Assembly: GCA_016197365.1 (NCBI GenBank)
Contig: JACPVS010000003.1
Location: 124,001-188,000 of the forward strand
Source of the DNA: Mycolicibacterium cosmeticum
Lineage (GTDB): Bacteria; Actinomycetota; Actinomycetes; Mycobacteriales; Mycobacteriaceae
Length of the DNA: 64,000 nt
Direction of reading: 5' to 3'
In this document: positions 50,979 through 58,970 of the stretch, in pieces
Layout: each line of letters starts with the position of its first letter
Numbering within the stretch: the first letter of the stretch is position 1
Program-made: the position numbers and the translations under genes
The notes under the pieces: generated by a model
Seen by the model: only the letters and a program-made list of their open reading frames with translations
What the model was told of the DNA's origin: nothing
The model's database searches: none

Positions 50979-52121
50979 GTGGACGCCACGAAGCGTGTCA
51001 CCGCTGCAGGCTTTGTCACCGTCATGGCACTGGCGGTCGGTGCCCAACCCGCCGCGCACGCAGAAGATCCCGGTCCCGACATCGCGGCGTTCTATCTCGG
51101 TGGGACCTGCCTGTGCGCCACCGTACCCACCGCACAACAGGCGCTCGGTCTCGCCGACGGATACCTCGGCGACGCCGGCCCCATCACCGGTGTCGGCTAC
51201 CCCGCCGGACTGCTGTTCGCACTCGACTCGGCGATCGGCGCCAGCGGCGTCAACACACACCTCGATGCGATACCCGACGGCATCAAAATCACCCTCGCCG
51301 GCGCAAGCCAGGGCGCCATCGTGCTCAACTACGTCAAACAATCTCTGGCGCTGCGCATCACACCCGACCGGCCCAGGACCGAGCTGTCGTTCGTGACCTT
51401 CGGCGATCCGATGAATGCCACCGGCGGCATCGTCACCCGCAACCCGCTGTTGTGGCTGTCGGTACCCCGCGGCCCGCTACCGACGCCGTACGCCACCACC
51501 GAGATCGTGCGGGAATACGACGGCCTCTCCGACTGGCCGAACCACCCCACCGCACTCTCCGCCCTGAACGCGGTGATGGGAGTGGCCTTCGTCCACCCCT
51601 TTTACGGCGACGCCGCCAACCCCTCGACCCCCGGCACCCTGAAAACGGTCACCACCAATGCCGCCGGCGGCGTCACCACGCACTACGTCGTGCCGACCGC
51701 CGGACTGCCGATCACCCAACCGTTGCGCTATCTGGGCGTCAACACCGCCCGACTCGACACGTTGCTTCGCCCCCGGATCGACGCCACCTACCACCGCCGT
51801 CCCGCGACATCGTCGTCCACCAGCACCGCCGCCATCGACACACCCGCCACTACCGAAACCACCACGCTGCCGCGCCAGAAGAACACGGCTGCAGACAGGA
51901 TCAGATCCCTGCTCGGCGTCACCACCGCACCACACACCCAGCGCCGCAACCCCTTCGCGGCGATCACCCGCGCGCTCACACCGCGCCCACTCCGTGGCGG
52001 GCACGGCCGCACCGAATCGAGCGCGGCCGACGAGAACGCAGCGCAGCCCACAGCCGAACACACCGACAAGAAACCGCGGACGCCGAAGCGCCCCTCGCCC
52101 AAGAGTCGCTCGACCGACTGA
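50979..52121 (+). CDS. Secreted PE-PPE domain serine hydrolase without PE/PPE module
   Basis: A 380-residue protein from GTG at 50979. A Sec-type signal peptide ends near AAHA (residue 28). The rest is the PE-PPE alpha/beta-hydrolase domain: the elbow GASQGA (nucleophile Ser110), SFVTFGDPMNATGG, EIVREYDGLSDWP and the histidine in FVHPFYGDA. In M. tuberculosis this domain follows a PE or PPE module and has esterase/lipase activity; here a plain signal peptide replaces that module. The last 110 residues (from about 270) are a Thr/Ser/Pro-rich and then Arg/Lys-rich low-complexity tail, suggesting cell-wall contact. The downstream amidase follows after 46 bases. Confidence 0.88.
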   Translation: MDATKRVTAAGFVTVMALAVGAQPAAHAEDPGPDIAAFYLGGTCLCATVPTAQQALGLADGYLGDAGPITGVGYPAGLLFALDSAIGASGVNTHLDAIPDGIKITLAGASQGAIVLNYVKQSLALRITPDRPRTELSFVTFGDPMNATGGIVTRNPLLWLSVPRGPLPTPYATTEIVREYDGLSDWPNHPTALSALNAVMGVAFVHPFYGDAANPSTPGTLKTVTTNAAGGVTTHYVVPTAGLPITQPLRYLGVNTARLDTLLRPRIDATYHRRPATSSSTSTAAIDTPATTETTTLPRQKNTAADRIRSLLGVTTAPHTQRRNPFAAITRALTPRPLRGGHGRTESSAADENAAQPTAEHTDKKPRTPKRPSPKSRSTD

Positions 52122-52167
52122 GCCCAGGTTCCACACGTCGGGTGACCGACTCGGTAACGTCGCGGTC

Positions 52168-53646
52168 ATGCCGTGGACTTTCCAGTCAGCCGAGCAACTC
52201 TGCACCGCATTGGATTCCGGTGAGGTGACGTCGGTGCAACTCACCGACGAATTCATCGCCCGCATCGAGCAATTCGACACCGCCATCAATGCCATCTGTG
52301 TGCGCGATTTCGACCGGGCGCGGCACGCAGCCCGCGACGCCGACCAGGCGCGGGCCCGGGGCGAGCGCCGCGCATTGCTCGGAATCCCGGTCACCGTCAA
52401 AGAGTCCTACAACATCGCGGGCCTGCCGACCACCTGGGGCAACCCGGCGCACCGCAACTTCATTGCCGCCGAGGACGCGCTGGCCGTCACACGGATCAAA
52501 GCCGCCGGCGCCGTCATCCTCGGCAAGACCAATGTCCCGTTCATGCTGCAAGACCATCAGAGTTTCAACGCCATCTACGGCACCACCAACAATCCCTACG
52601 ACCACGATCGCAGCCCCGGCGGATCGTCAGGCGGATCGTCGGCCGCACTGGCCGCGGGATTCGGGCCGCTGTCACTGGGCTCCGATATCGGCGGTTCGCT
52701 GCGGGTACCGGCGCACTACTGCGGCATCTACGCGCACAAACCGACCTTCGGGATCGTCGCCACCCGCGGCGCGGTCCCGCCCCACGTTCCCGCGCTCCCC
52801 ACCGACGGCGAGTTGGCAGTCCTCGGCCCGATGGCCCGCACCGCGCGCGACCTGACGCTCCTGCTGGATGTGATGGCCGGACCCGATCCGCTGACCCGGG
52901 GCCTGGCGTACCGCTTCGAGCTTCCGCCGGCTCGGCACCAGCAGCTTCGCGACTTCCGCGTCCTGGTCGTCGACGAGCATCCGCTCATCCCGACCGGAGC
53001 GGCCGTACGCGCTGCGATCAGCCGGGTCGCCGACGCACTCGTCGCCGCCGGCGCCGAGGTGCAGCGGCGCAGCCCGCTGCTGCCCGACCTCACCGAGGCG
53101 GCCACCGTCTACATCGAACTGCTCACCTCGTTCGCCGCGGCGAATCATCCCCCGCAGCTCTACGCCGATCTGCAGAACACCGCCGCCACGCTCGGCCCCG
53201 ACCAGCGCGGCTATGACACCGCGTGGCTTCGCGGATCGGTTCTCTCCCATCGCGACTGGGTGGGTGCGGACCGGCTCCGCGAGGTGCACCGCGCGCAGTG
53301 GCGCCGCCTGTTCACCCACTTCGACGCCGTCCTGTGCCCCATCACACCGACCCCGGCCTTCCCGCATGATCACACCAGCACCCTGGAAGACCGCACCATC
53401 GACATCGACGGCACCGCATACCCGTTCGGGGACCAACTCACCTGGCTTGGGCTGGCCACCATGCCCGGCCTGCCCGCCACCGCCATCCCCGCGGGCCAGA
53501 CGGCTGAGGGGTTGCCCGTCGGTATCCAACTCATCGGGCCCATGTTCGAAGACCGCACCACGCTGCGACTTGCCGAACTTCTCGAAGATCAGATCGGTGG
53601 ATTCCGCCAACCGCGAGAAAGCCGGACACCCGAACGGCCACAGTGA
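52168..53646 (+). CDS. Amidase signature family amidohydrolase
   Basis: A 492-residue amidase from ATG at 52168 (MPWTFQSAEQLC). Triad: Lys78 in GIPVTVKESYNIAG, the cis-serine in SPGGSSGGSSAALAAG and the nucleophile in GSDIGGSLRVPA. GLATMPGLPATAIPAGQTAE and GLPVGIQLIGP close the fold. It is not closely similar to the amidase at 33813-35273. Some mycobacterial members hydrolyse aliphatic or aromatic amides (AmiA-C). It may share a transcript with the PE-PPE esterase, though the 46-base gap has a weak ribosome site only. Its stop codon is inside a short GTGAC/GTCAC inverted repeat (53643-53659). Confidence 0.92.
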   Translation: MPWTFQSAEQLCTALDSGEVTSVQLTDEFIARIEQFDTAINAICVRDFDRARHAARDADQARARGERRALLGIPVTVKESYNIAGLPTTWGNPAHRNFIAAEDALAVTRIKAAGAVILGKTNVPFMLQDHQSFNAIYGTTNNPYDHDRSPGGSSGGSSAALAAGFGPLSLGSDIGGSLRVPAHYCGIYAHKPTFGIVATRGAVPPHVPALPTDGELAVLGPMARTARDLTLLLDVMAGPDPLTRGLAYRFELPPARHQQLRDFRVLVVDEHPLIPTGAAVRAAISRVADALVAAGAEVQRRSPLLPDLTEAATVYIELLTSFAAANHPPQLYADLQNTAATLGPDQRGYDTAWLRGSVLSHRDWVGADRLREVHRAQWRRLFTHFDAVLCPITPTPAFPHDHTSTLEDRTIDIDGTAYPFGDQLTWLGLATMPGLPATAIPAGQTAEGLPVGIQLIGPMFEDRTTLRLAELLEDQIGGFRQPRESRTPERPQ

Positions 53647-53709
53647 CAAGCTTCGTCACGCTGCTGACATTGTGCGGACCCGGCTCGGTGTGACCGCCGC
53701 CATACTGGA

Positions 53710-53725
53710 TGTGAGAGCTCCCACA
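53710..53725 (+). promoter_or_regulatory. CRP-like box 1
   Basis: TGTGA-GAGCTC-CCACA, one base off the mycobacterial Crp consensus TGTGA-N6-TCACA, 111 bases upstream of the small secreted protein gene. It is preceded by a CCGCCATACTGGA stretch that recurs, slightly changed, before the second box at 55914. Confidence 0.6.
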
Positions 53726-53836
53726 AAGCAGCGGTTCTCGATGGTTACTCAGTGGCATTTCACCATGGCGGCCTTACGCTTTCAGATCAGTGTATGAGCC
53801 ACCTCGGCCGCACCTGGGGGAACGGATTCGCTGACG

Positions 53837-54145
53837 ATGGTCCTGGCCGCAAAGCTCGGTGCTGCCATATCGGTAGCCTCCACGGCGGCTGTACTCCTGG
53901 CCGCTCCTGCAGAAGCTGACTCAACGATCAGAGCCGTTGACATCTGCAATCAGTATTCGCCCGGTGTCCCGACAAGGGTCGTCCACATCGGCCGCAACTC
54001 TGGCGCTTGCGGCGTCCTCTCATCGGCGGCAGGGCTCTTCTCAGCTCCCATCTTGATCGCCACGATCATGGGCGACAAGCATCCGGGCGCATACCCGATT
54101 CATCCCTCGGATCCGTTCTCCGACTGGATCATTCCAAGCTCCTGA
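53837..54145 (+). CDS. Small secreted protein of unknown function
   Basis: A 102-residue open frame from ATG at 53837. Residues 1-27 form a strong signal peptide (VLAAKLGAAISVASTAAVLL, cleavage after AEA). The mature part of about 75 residues has two cysteines (DICNQYSPG and SGACGVLSS) that could pair, a central hydrophobic stretch GLFSAPILIATIMG and a Pro/Ser end. I recognise no family. The signal peptide and a CRP-like box upstream argue that it is real. The ribosome site is weak. Confidence 0.6.
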   Translation: MVLAAKLGAAISVASTAAVLLAAPAEADSTIRAVDICNQYSPGVPTRVVHIGRNSGACGVLSSAAGLFSAPILIATIMGDKHPGAYPIHPSDPFSDWIIPSS

Positions 54146-54192
54146 CTTCGGCAATCCTCCCCGCACCCTTGAACCGGTGCCGCTGGCGCAAG

Positions 54193-54654
54193 TCAGCCTG
54201 GTCGCTCACCAGCCGTGCGGGCGCAATGTTCGATGGCCTGTACGGAGCGGACGAATGCTGCACGCAGCGCCTTCTGGCCGAATCTCCCCAGTGCCCACGA
54301 CACGATGTTGCCGATGAGGTTGCCTCCCTCCCGGATGATCCGCACCTCGACATCGGTGGCACCGTCCGCCCGGCGGAACAGGGTGTACTGATATCCGGAC
54401 ATGCCGCCAAAGAGGTTGGAATCGAGTGTTTTCACCGAAATGTGCTGTGGATCTGACCAGTCATAGCGCAGTCGCTCCCAGATCCACGTCGACCGTTCGG
54501 TCACTTCGGCGGTATTGCGGGTGCGGCGGTGAAGGTGAACCGTCGACACGGCACCGAGCCGGGAAGGGTCCGCAGCGTCTGCGGTGAAGTCGGTCAAACC
54601 GGCCAGAAACTGGCTTCTTGTCAGCGTCGTGCGAACGCGGAACCGGACGATCAC
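54193..54654 (-). CDS. SRPBCC (polyketide cyclase-like) family protein
   Basis: A 153-residue protein. Pattern of an SRPBCC/START-like helix-grip fold: FRVRTTLTRSQFLAGLTDFT at the start, alternating strands (HLHRRTRNTAEVTERSTWIW, then YQYTLFRRADGATDVEVRII) and a long C-terminal helix (GQKALRAAFVRSVQAIEHCA). These bind hydrophobic ligands; catalysis is not evident. It lies between two oppositely placed genes: it converges on the small secreted protein and follows the Crp-like gene after 75 bases on the same strand, so it might be a Crp-operon member. Confidence 0.72.
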   Translation of the reverse strand: MIVRFRVRTTLTRSQFLAGLTDFTADAADPSRLGAVSTVHLHRRTRNTAEVTERSTWIWERLRYDWSDPQHISVKTLDSNLFGGMSGYQYTLFRRADGATDVEVRIIREGGNLIGNIVSWALGRFGQKALRAAFVRSVQAIEHCARTAGERPG

Positions 54655-54729
54655 AAAATCTCCGGTGCGTGATGTCGAGTCCCGGGCGTGAACAGCTGAC
54701 CAGTGAACCGCGGCGCTGGCATCGGTGCG

Positions 54730-55404
54730 TTACCGAGCCCGCTGCGCCAGTTTGTTCGGCTGATCGATCACGATCGTCTTGCCCTGGATGCGCAGCCAGC
54801 CGCGGGAAGCGAAGTCCGACAGGGCTTTATTGACCGTCTCGCGAGAAGCGCCGATCAGCTGTGCGAGCTCGACCTGGGTGAGACCGTGATCGAGACGCAC
54901 CGCGTGACGCTCGGGTTGACCGAAGCGGTCGGCCAATTGAAGGAGCTGTTTGGCGGTCCGACCGGGCACGTCGGTGAAAATCAGATCGGACATGATGTCG
55001 TTGGTGCGACGCAGCCGCCGCGCGAGGACCTGCAGCAGTTGCGCGGAGATCTCGGGTCGATCCGACAGCCACGCCTTCAGACCCGCGCGGTCCATGACCG
55101 CGGTGTGCAATTCGGTCAGCGCGGTCACCGTCGACGTGCGTGGGCCGGGATCGAAGATCGCGAGCTCGCCGAACATGTCCGAGGGACCCATCACCGCGAG
55201 CAGGACCTCGCGACCATCAGCGATGCGCCGCCCGACTTTGACGCGCCCGGAAACGATGACGTAGAGACAATCACCTGGCTCCCCGGCGCTGAAGACCGAC
55301 TCGCCACGAGCGAACGTCACCCATTGCATCGTCCGGGTCACTGCATCAACAGCCTCGGCCGGAACCCCTTTGAAGATCCCAGCTCGGGTGAGAACCTCGT
55401 GCAT
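54730..55404 (-). CDS. Crp/Fnr family regulator (mycobacterial Crp paralogue)
   Basis: A 224-residue cAMP-receptor-type regulator from ATG at 55404 (MHEVLTRAGIFKGV), with GGGAGGAAGTG as ribosome site; 224 is the length of M. tuberculosis Crp (Rv3676). The cyclic-nucleotide domain has FSAGEPGDCLYVIVSGRVKV and the phosphate-binding FGELAIFDPGPRTSTVTAL; the DNA-binding domain has LTQVELAQLIGASRETVNKA, nearly identical to that of Crp. Substitutions elsewhere (for example TMQWVTFARGESVF) suggest a second paralogue, such as the two found in M. smegmatis. Three CRP-like boxes lie within 7 kb. Confidence 0.92.
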   Translation of the reverse strand: MHEVLTRAGIFKGVPAEAVDAVTRTMQWVTFARGESVFSAGEPGDCLYVIVSGRVKVGRRIADGREVLLAVMGPSDMFGELAIFDPGPRTSTVTALTELHTAVMDRAGLKAWLSDRPEISAQLLQVLARRLRRTNDIMSDLIFTDVPGRTAKQLLQLADRFGQPERHAVRLDHGLTQVELAQLIGASRETVNKALSDFASRGWLRIQGKTIVIDQPNKLAQRAR

Positions 55405-56033
55405 CACTTCCTCCCCCATTGCGACACAACTGACCATCGACGCCAGACTGCCGACACTGGCAACCACGAGTCCGGTCCCCTGATCATACGATGCTACAGC
55501 TCATGTATGACCAAATAGACCGCCGGGCGCATGGAAGGAAGGTGCTGTCGGCAAACCGGACGCCGATCAGCCGTTCCGCATCACAGGTCTATAGTTTCTT
55601 TTGCCGGAGAGTCTTTCTCGACGGTGATCAAGGGGCGCTCCACCCTGAACGACCTCAGAGCCAGATCCCGGCCGGCGATCGGCGGGCCACCTAGGTCATA
55701 CATGCCGTTCTTGGAGTATGACCACGTTGAGTGCGTGCGCGCACCGACAGCAGACTCGGCGAGACCCACCTCCTGGGAACCTGTACCCGGGATTGCGCGC
55801 TCCCCCGGGCGACTCGGCTCGACGCGTGAAAGCAGTTAACTGGTTGGCCGACAACTTCTTCAGCCCACCGCCCACCGCGACCGTTCAAACGATGGGACCA
55901 CCGCCATAACGGATGTGAGAGCCCGCACAGCGGGCCGGTGGACGGCACCACCGGGCCTCGGCGTCGACGAAGAAGGAGGTGGGTGACGGGGCACCTCTTG
56001 GAAGCAAGGAAGGGCCATCCTGGCGGTGAAACG
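55405..56033. other. 629-bp intergenic region with a CRP-like box and no credible gene
   Basis: No open frame here has a convincing start, codon pattern or family match. The region holds the promoter of the Crp-like gene on its left side, a possible -10 (TATAGT, 55590-55595) on the plus strand, and on its right side the second CRP-like box (55914-55929) fused to a GCCCGC-ACA-GCGGGC hairpin (55921-55935), which is also 99 bases past the stop of the minus-strand TetR gene and could end it. Confidence 0.5.
55914..55929 (+). promoter_or_regulatory. CRP-like box 2
   Basis: TGTGA-GAGCCC-GCACA, preceded at 55897-55913 by a stretch nearly identical to the one before box 1 (ACCACCGCCATAACGGA against ACCGCCGCCATACTGGA). 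The conserved module is thus about 33 bases, longer than a Crp site alone. Which gene it would serve is unclear; the nearest plus-strand frame is not credible. Confidence 0.5.
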
Positions 56034-56651
56034 TCAGCGGCGGCGGCGAGTCCGAGGACTAGCGGCCCGTTCACTGTCGGTGACGGCGGCACCCACCCAC
56101 CGATGAAGGAGTCGACGCAGTTCGTCGGCAGGCTCGACCGGAGAGAGGATGAACGACTGCAAGGTTCGCAGCGTCAGTTGCACGATGTCGTCGAATGCCG
56201 CCGCACTGAACTCTGACCAGTCGACGTCGAGACGTTCCAGAACGCTTCGAGTTTGCCCTTGCGCCATGTCGTTTCCAGGAATGTCCGCAAACGTCGCCAC
56301 ATGTTGAGGATTGAGCAGAAGGCCGATGTAGGGATCCTGCGGAAGCCGCTGCAACGTGAGCATCAGACCCTCGACGATCACCTCCGCGGGGTCGCGGATA
56401 CCCCGCAACGCGGTCACCAGATTGCCTGCGAATGCCCACGACGCATCGGCGGCGGCGGCGCCGAGCAGCTCGTCGGTACCCGAGAAGTAGTGGTAGATCG
56501 TCTGCCGCGTCACCCCGAGGGCACGAGCCACGTCAGTGATATTCGTCTGGGCGCCCCTGACGTCGATAACCCCGCGCGTGGCGGCCAGGATCCGCGTCCT
56601 CGCCTCGGCGTCGGTCGTCGGCACATCGCCCGCCCACCCTCGGGTGCGCAT
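56034..56651 (-). CDS. TetR family regulator
   Basis: A 205-residue TetR protein from ATG at 56651 (MRTRGWAGDVPTTDAEARTR), which has CAGGAGTGG upstream; longer in-frame starts at 56669 and beyond lack one. Helix-turn-helix at about 20-62 (ILAATRGVIDVRGAQTNITD, LGVTRQTIYHYFSGTDELLG). The ligand domain includes LLLNPQHVATFADIPGND and a C-terminal Arg-rich end. It is downstream of the MFS-esterase pair on the same strand across 142 bases and may regulate that unit. Confidence 0.85.
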   Translation of the reverse strand: MRTRGWAGDVPTTDAEARTRILAATRGVIDVRGAQTNITDVARALGVTRQTIYHYFSGTDELLGAAAADASWAFAGNLVTALRGIRDPAEVIVEGLMLTLQRLPQDPYIGLLLNPQHVATFADIPGNDMAQGQTRSVLERLDVDWSEFSAAAFDDIVQLTLRTLQSFILSPVEPADELRRLLHRWVGAAVTDSERAASPRTRRRR

Positions 56652-56793
56652 ACCACTCCTGACACGCATCGCTGCTGCCCAACAGGGCATCCTGCCAGCC
56701 CCGGCTAACCCGGCGATGCTACCGCAGCGCCGTGCCATCCGGCGTGGATCCAACGCCCGCCGACGGACCACCACATATGGCGTTGCAGCCTCT

Positions 56794-57729
56794 TCAGCGC
56801 GCCAGGCGGGCAACGAGAAAGTCCGCGAGATCCCGTTGCAGCTCGCGTGAGTCGTCGAGCACACCGTCCATCCACCAAAAACCGTGGATCATCCCGGGAT
56901 AGCGTTTGGCCTCGACGTCCACCCCGGCATCGCGGAGCAGGACGGCGTAGGACTCGGCTTCGTCGCGCAACACGTCATGACCGGCGGTGGCCACGAAGGT
57001 CGGCGGAAGATGGGCAAAACCGTTGGCGCGTACAGGCGAGACGCGCGGATCGGTACCCGCACTCGCATCGACGTAGTGGTTCCAGAACCAGGCCATGTCG
57101 GCGGCGTCCAGACCGAAACCACGGTCGAAATCGGTGTACGACGTTGTCCTCATCGCGCTATCCAGCGCCGGGTAGAGCAGGCCCTGAGCGGCGATGGTGA
57201 CATCGGTGCCGGCCAGCTCGGCGGTGGTGGCCGCGGCCAGGTTACCGCCCGCGCTGTCGCCGACCACGGCCAGCCGTCCAGAGTCGACATCCAGCTCGGC
57301 AGCGTGGCTGTGCACCCACCGCACAGCCGCGACGCAGTCCTGCAACGGAATCGGGAAACGATGCTCGGGAGCTTTCTGGTAGTTGACCGCCACGACGACG
57401 TACCCGGTGTCGCGGGCCAGGACCCGAGCGGGTTCGTCCACCAGATCCAGGTTGCCGATCACCCATCCGCTGCCGTGCAGCACGACGATGACGGGTTGCG
57501 GCCCGCTCGATCTGGTCGGCCGGTAGATGCGAATGGGCAGGTCCGCGGTCGGTCCGGGAAGGAACCGATGTTCCACCTCTGCCATCGCCGGTGCAGGCCG
57601 TTGCAGGTCAAGGTAGGCCAGCGCCGCCAAGCGCGCCTGCGGTACCGACAGCGTGGCGATAGCGGGCGCCGTGGCCGCCGCGGCCAGGTGGGCGCGGGCT
57701 TGCGGATGCAGGGCAGATGCCTCGATCAT
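56794..57729 (-). CDS. Alpha/beta hydrolase, HSL-type esterase (LipH/NlhH-like)
   Basis: A 311-residue esterase of the hormone-sensitive-lipase family. Oxyanion motif HGSGWVIGNLD (HGGGW variant) near 85, nucleophile Ser in VVGDSAGGNLAAA near 160, catalytic Asp in GHDVLRDEAESYA and His in YPGMIHGFWWMDG. N-terminal cap helix SALHPQARAHLAAAATAPAI. No signal peptide, so intracellular. ATG at 57729 overlaps the MFS stop (ATGA), so it is cotranslated with an exporter; hydrolysis of an ester drug or metabolite followed by efflux is conceivable. Confidence 0.92.
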   Translation of the reverse strand: MIEASALHPQARAHLAAAATAPAIATLSVPQARLAALAYLDLQRPAPAMAEVEHRFLPGPTADLPIRIYRPTRSSGPQPVIVVLHGSGWVIGNLDLVDEPARVLARDTGYVVVAVNYQKAPEHRFPIPLQDCVAAVRWVHSHAAELDVDSGRLAVVGDSAGGNLAAATTAELAGTDVTIAAQGLLYPALDSAMRTTSYTDFDRGFGLDAADMAWFWNHYVDASAGTDPRVSPVRANGFAHLPPTFVATAGHDVLRDEAESYAVLLRDAGVDVEAKRYPGMIHGFWWMDGVLDDSRELQRDLADFLVARLAR

Positions 57730-58916
57730 TGTTGCTCCCCATGGCTATTCGTGAACACCAGCACCGTGCCGATCAGCGCCATGCCAGCTCCCACCCACAC
57801 CGGTGACCGCCAACCCAGCCCCAGGGCGATGGTCGCGGCGCCCAGCCCCGAAGCAATCGCATTACCCAGGTTGAATGCCGCAATGTTGGCCGCTGACGCC
57901 ATGGTCGGTGCGTCGTGGGCGAAACGCATGACCCGCAGTTGTAGGGCCGGCGTCGCGGCAAACCCGACCAGTCCCATGGCCACCAGCAGCAGCGCCACCG
58001 GTACCCGCCACGACGCGAGCATCCCGTAAGCAATGAGCACGATCGGCAGCAGCACCGACACGGTGCGCAGCGTCCAGGTGAGATTCCGGTCGGCAGCCCA
58101 GCCGCCGACGAAATTGCCGACGAACAAACCGATTCCGAAGAGCACCAGCAGCCACGGCACCGCCGTCGCGCTGTAGCCGGTCACACGGGTCACCAGCGGC
58201 TCGACGTAGATGAAGGCACCGAACACGCCGCCGAACACCATCATGGTCAACAGGATCGACACCATGACCTGGCGGCGGAACAGAACGGCGAAGTGGTTGC
58301 CGCCCAACGGCGGTGGCGCCGGCTGCCGGGGCACCAGAGTGGCCACGCCGACGATGGCCAGCACACCCAGGGCGCTGATGATCCAGAAGGCACTGCGCCA
58401 GCCGAGGTGTTGGCCGACGAAGGTGCCGAACGGCACGCCCAACACGTTGGCCAGGGTCAGCCCGCCGAACATGATCGCGATGGCCGATGCCTTGCGTTCA
58501 GGGGCGACCAGATCTCCGGCGACCACAGCGCCGATGCCGAAGAATCCGCCGTGGCACAGCGCGGTGATGACGCGGCCGAGCATGGCGACCCCGAAACCCG
58601 CTGCCAGCGCTGTCAATACGTTGCCGGCAACGAATAAGGCCAGCAGCACCAACAACGCCACCTTCGGTGGGCGCCGCGACAAGGCGGCGGTGACGGTGAA
58701 CGCGCCCACCACCACGGCCAGGGCGTATCCCCAGATCAACGCGCCCGCGGTGGGCACGGTGACGCGGAGCGCTTCGGCAACGTCGGTGAGCAGCCCGGCG
58801 ATGACGAACTCGGTCAGCCCGATACCGAAGCCACCGACAGCCAGGGCGAGCAGGCCGGGGTGTAGCCGGCGCACCGGTGTCCTGGCATTGTTTTCGGGCA
58901 GGGTGGAACTATCCAT
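57726..58916 (-). CDS. MFS transporter, DHA1-type drug/sugar exporter
   Basis: A 396-residue 12-helix major facilitator. GLTEFVIAGLLTDVAEALRV near the start, a motif-A-like loop after helix 2 (LSRRPPKVALLVLLALFVAG) and GRVITALCHGGFFGIGAVVA with the R-x-x-x-A-x-x-H/Q-G pattern of the arabinose/chloramphenicol-type exporters. Start ATG 58916 has AGGAGAGGG upstream. First gene of the MFS-esterase pair; the XRE regulator gene ends 54 bases upstream on the same strand, so it may be part of one unit. Confidence 0.9.
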   Translation of the reverse strand: MDSSTLPENNARTPVRRLHPGLLALAVGGFGIGLTEFVIAGLLTDVAEALRVTVPTAGALIWGYALAVVVGAFTVTAALSRRPPKVALLVLLALFVAGNVLTALAAGFGVAMLGRVITALCHGGFFGIGAVVAGDLVAPERKASAIAIMFGGLTLANVLGVPFGTFVGQHLGWRSAFWIISALGVLAIVGVATLVPRQPAPPPLGGNHFAVLFRRQVMVSILLTMMVFGGVFGAFIYVEPLVTRVTGYSATAVPWLLVLFGIGLFVGNFVGGWAADRNLTWTLRTVSVLLPIVLIAYGMLASWRVPVALLLVAMGLVGFAATPALQLRVMRFAHDAPTMASAANIAAFNLGNAIASGLGAATIALGLGWRSPVWVGAGMALIGTVLVFTNSHGEQQ

Positions 58917-58970
58917 GGACCCTCTCCTCGGGAGTTGTGTTTGCGGCGCAGCGCTGTTCGCGGCGCGGCG

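Noticed and set aside
50972..52228. 418-codon frame on the same strand as the PE-PPE esterase
   Set aside because: Extremely Arg/His-rich out-of-frame reading; the other frame has a signal peptide and hydrolase elbow.
53643..53659. GTGAC/GTCAC inverted repeat around an AAGCTT core, as terminator
   Set aside because: Only five base pairs, overlaps the amidase stop codon and has no U-tract; too weak to list separately.
55718..55909. 63-codon plus-strand frame with a VNWLADNFFSPP segment
   Set aside because: Considered as a gene remnant, but there is no ribosome site and nothing recognisable around it.
55938..56216. 92-codon plus-strand open frame after CRP-like box 2
   Set aside because: Overlaps the 3' end of a TetR gene on the other strand, begins with a run of arginines and lacks a ribosome site.
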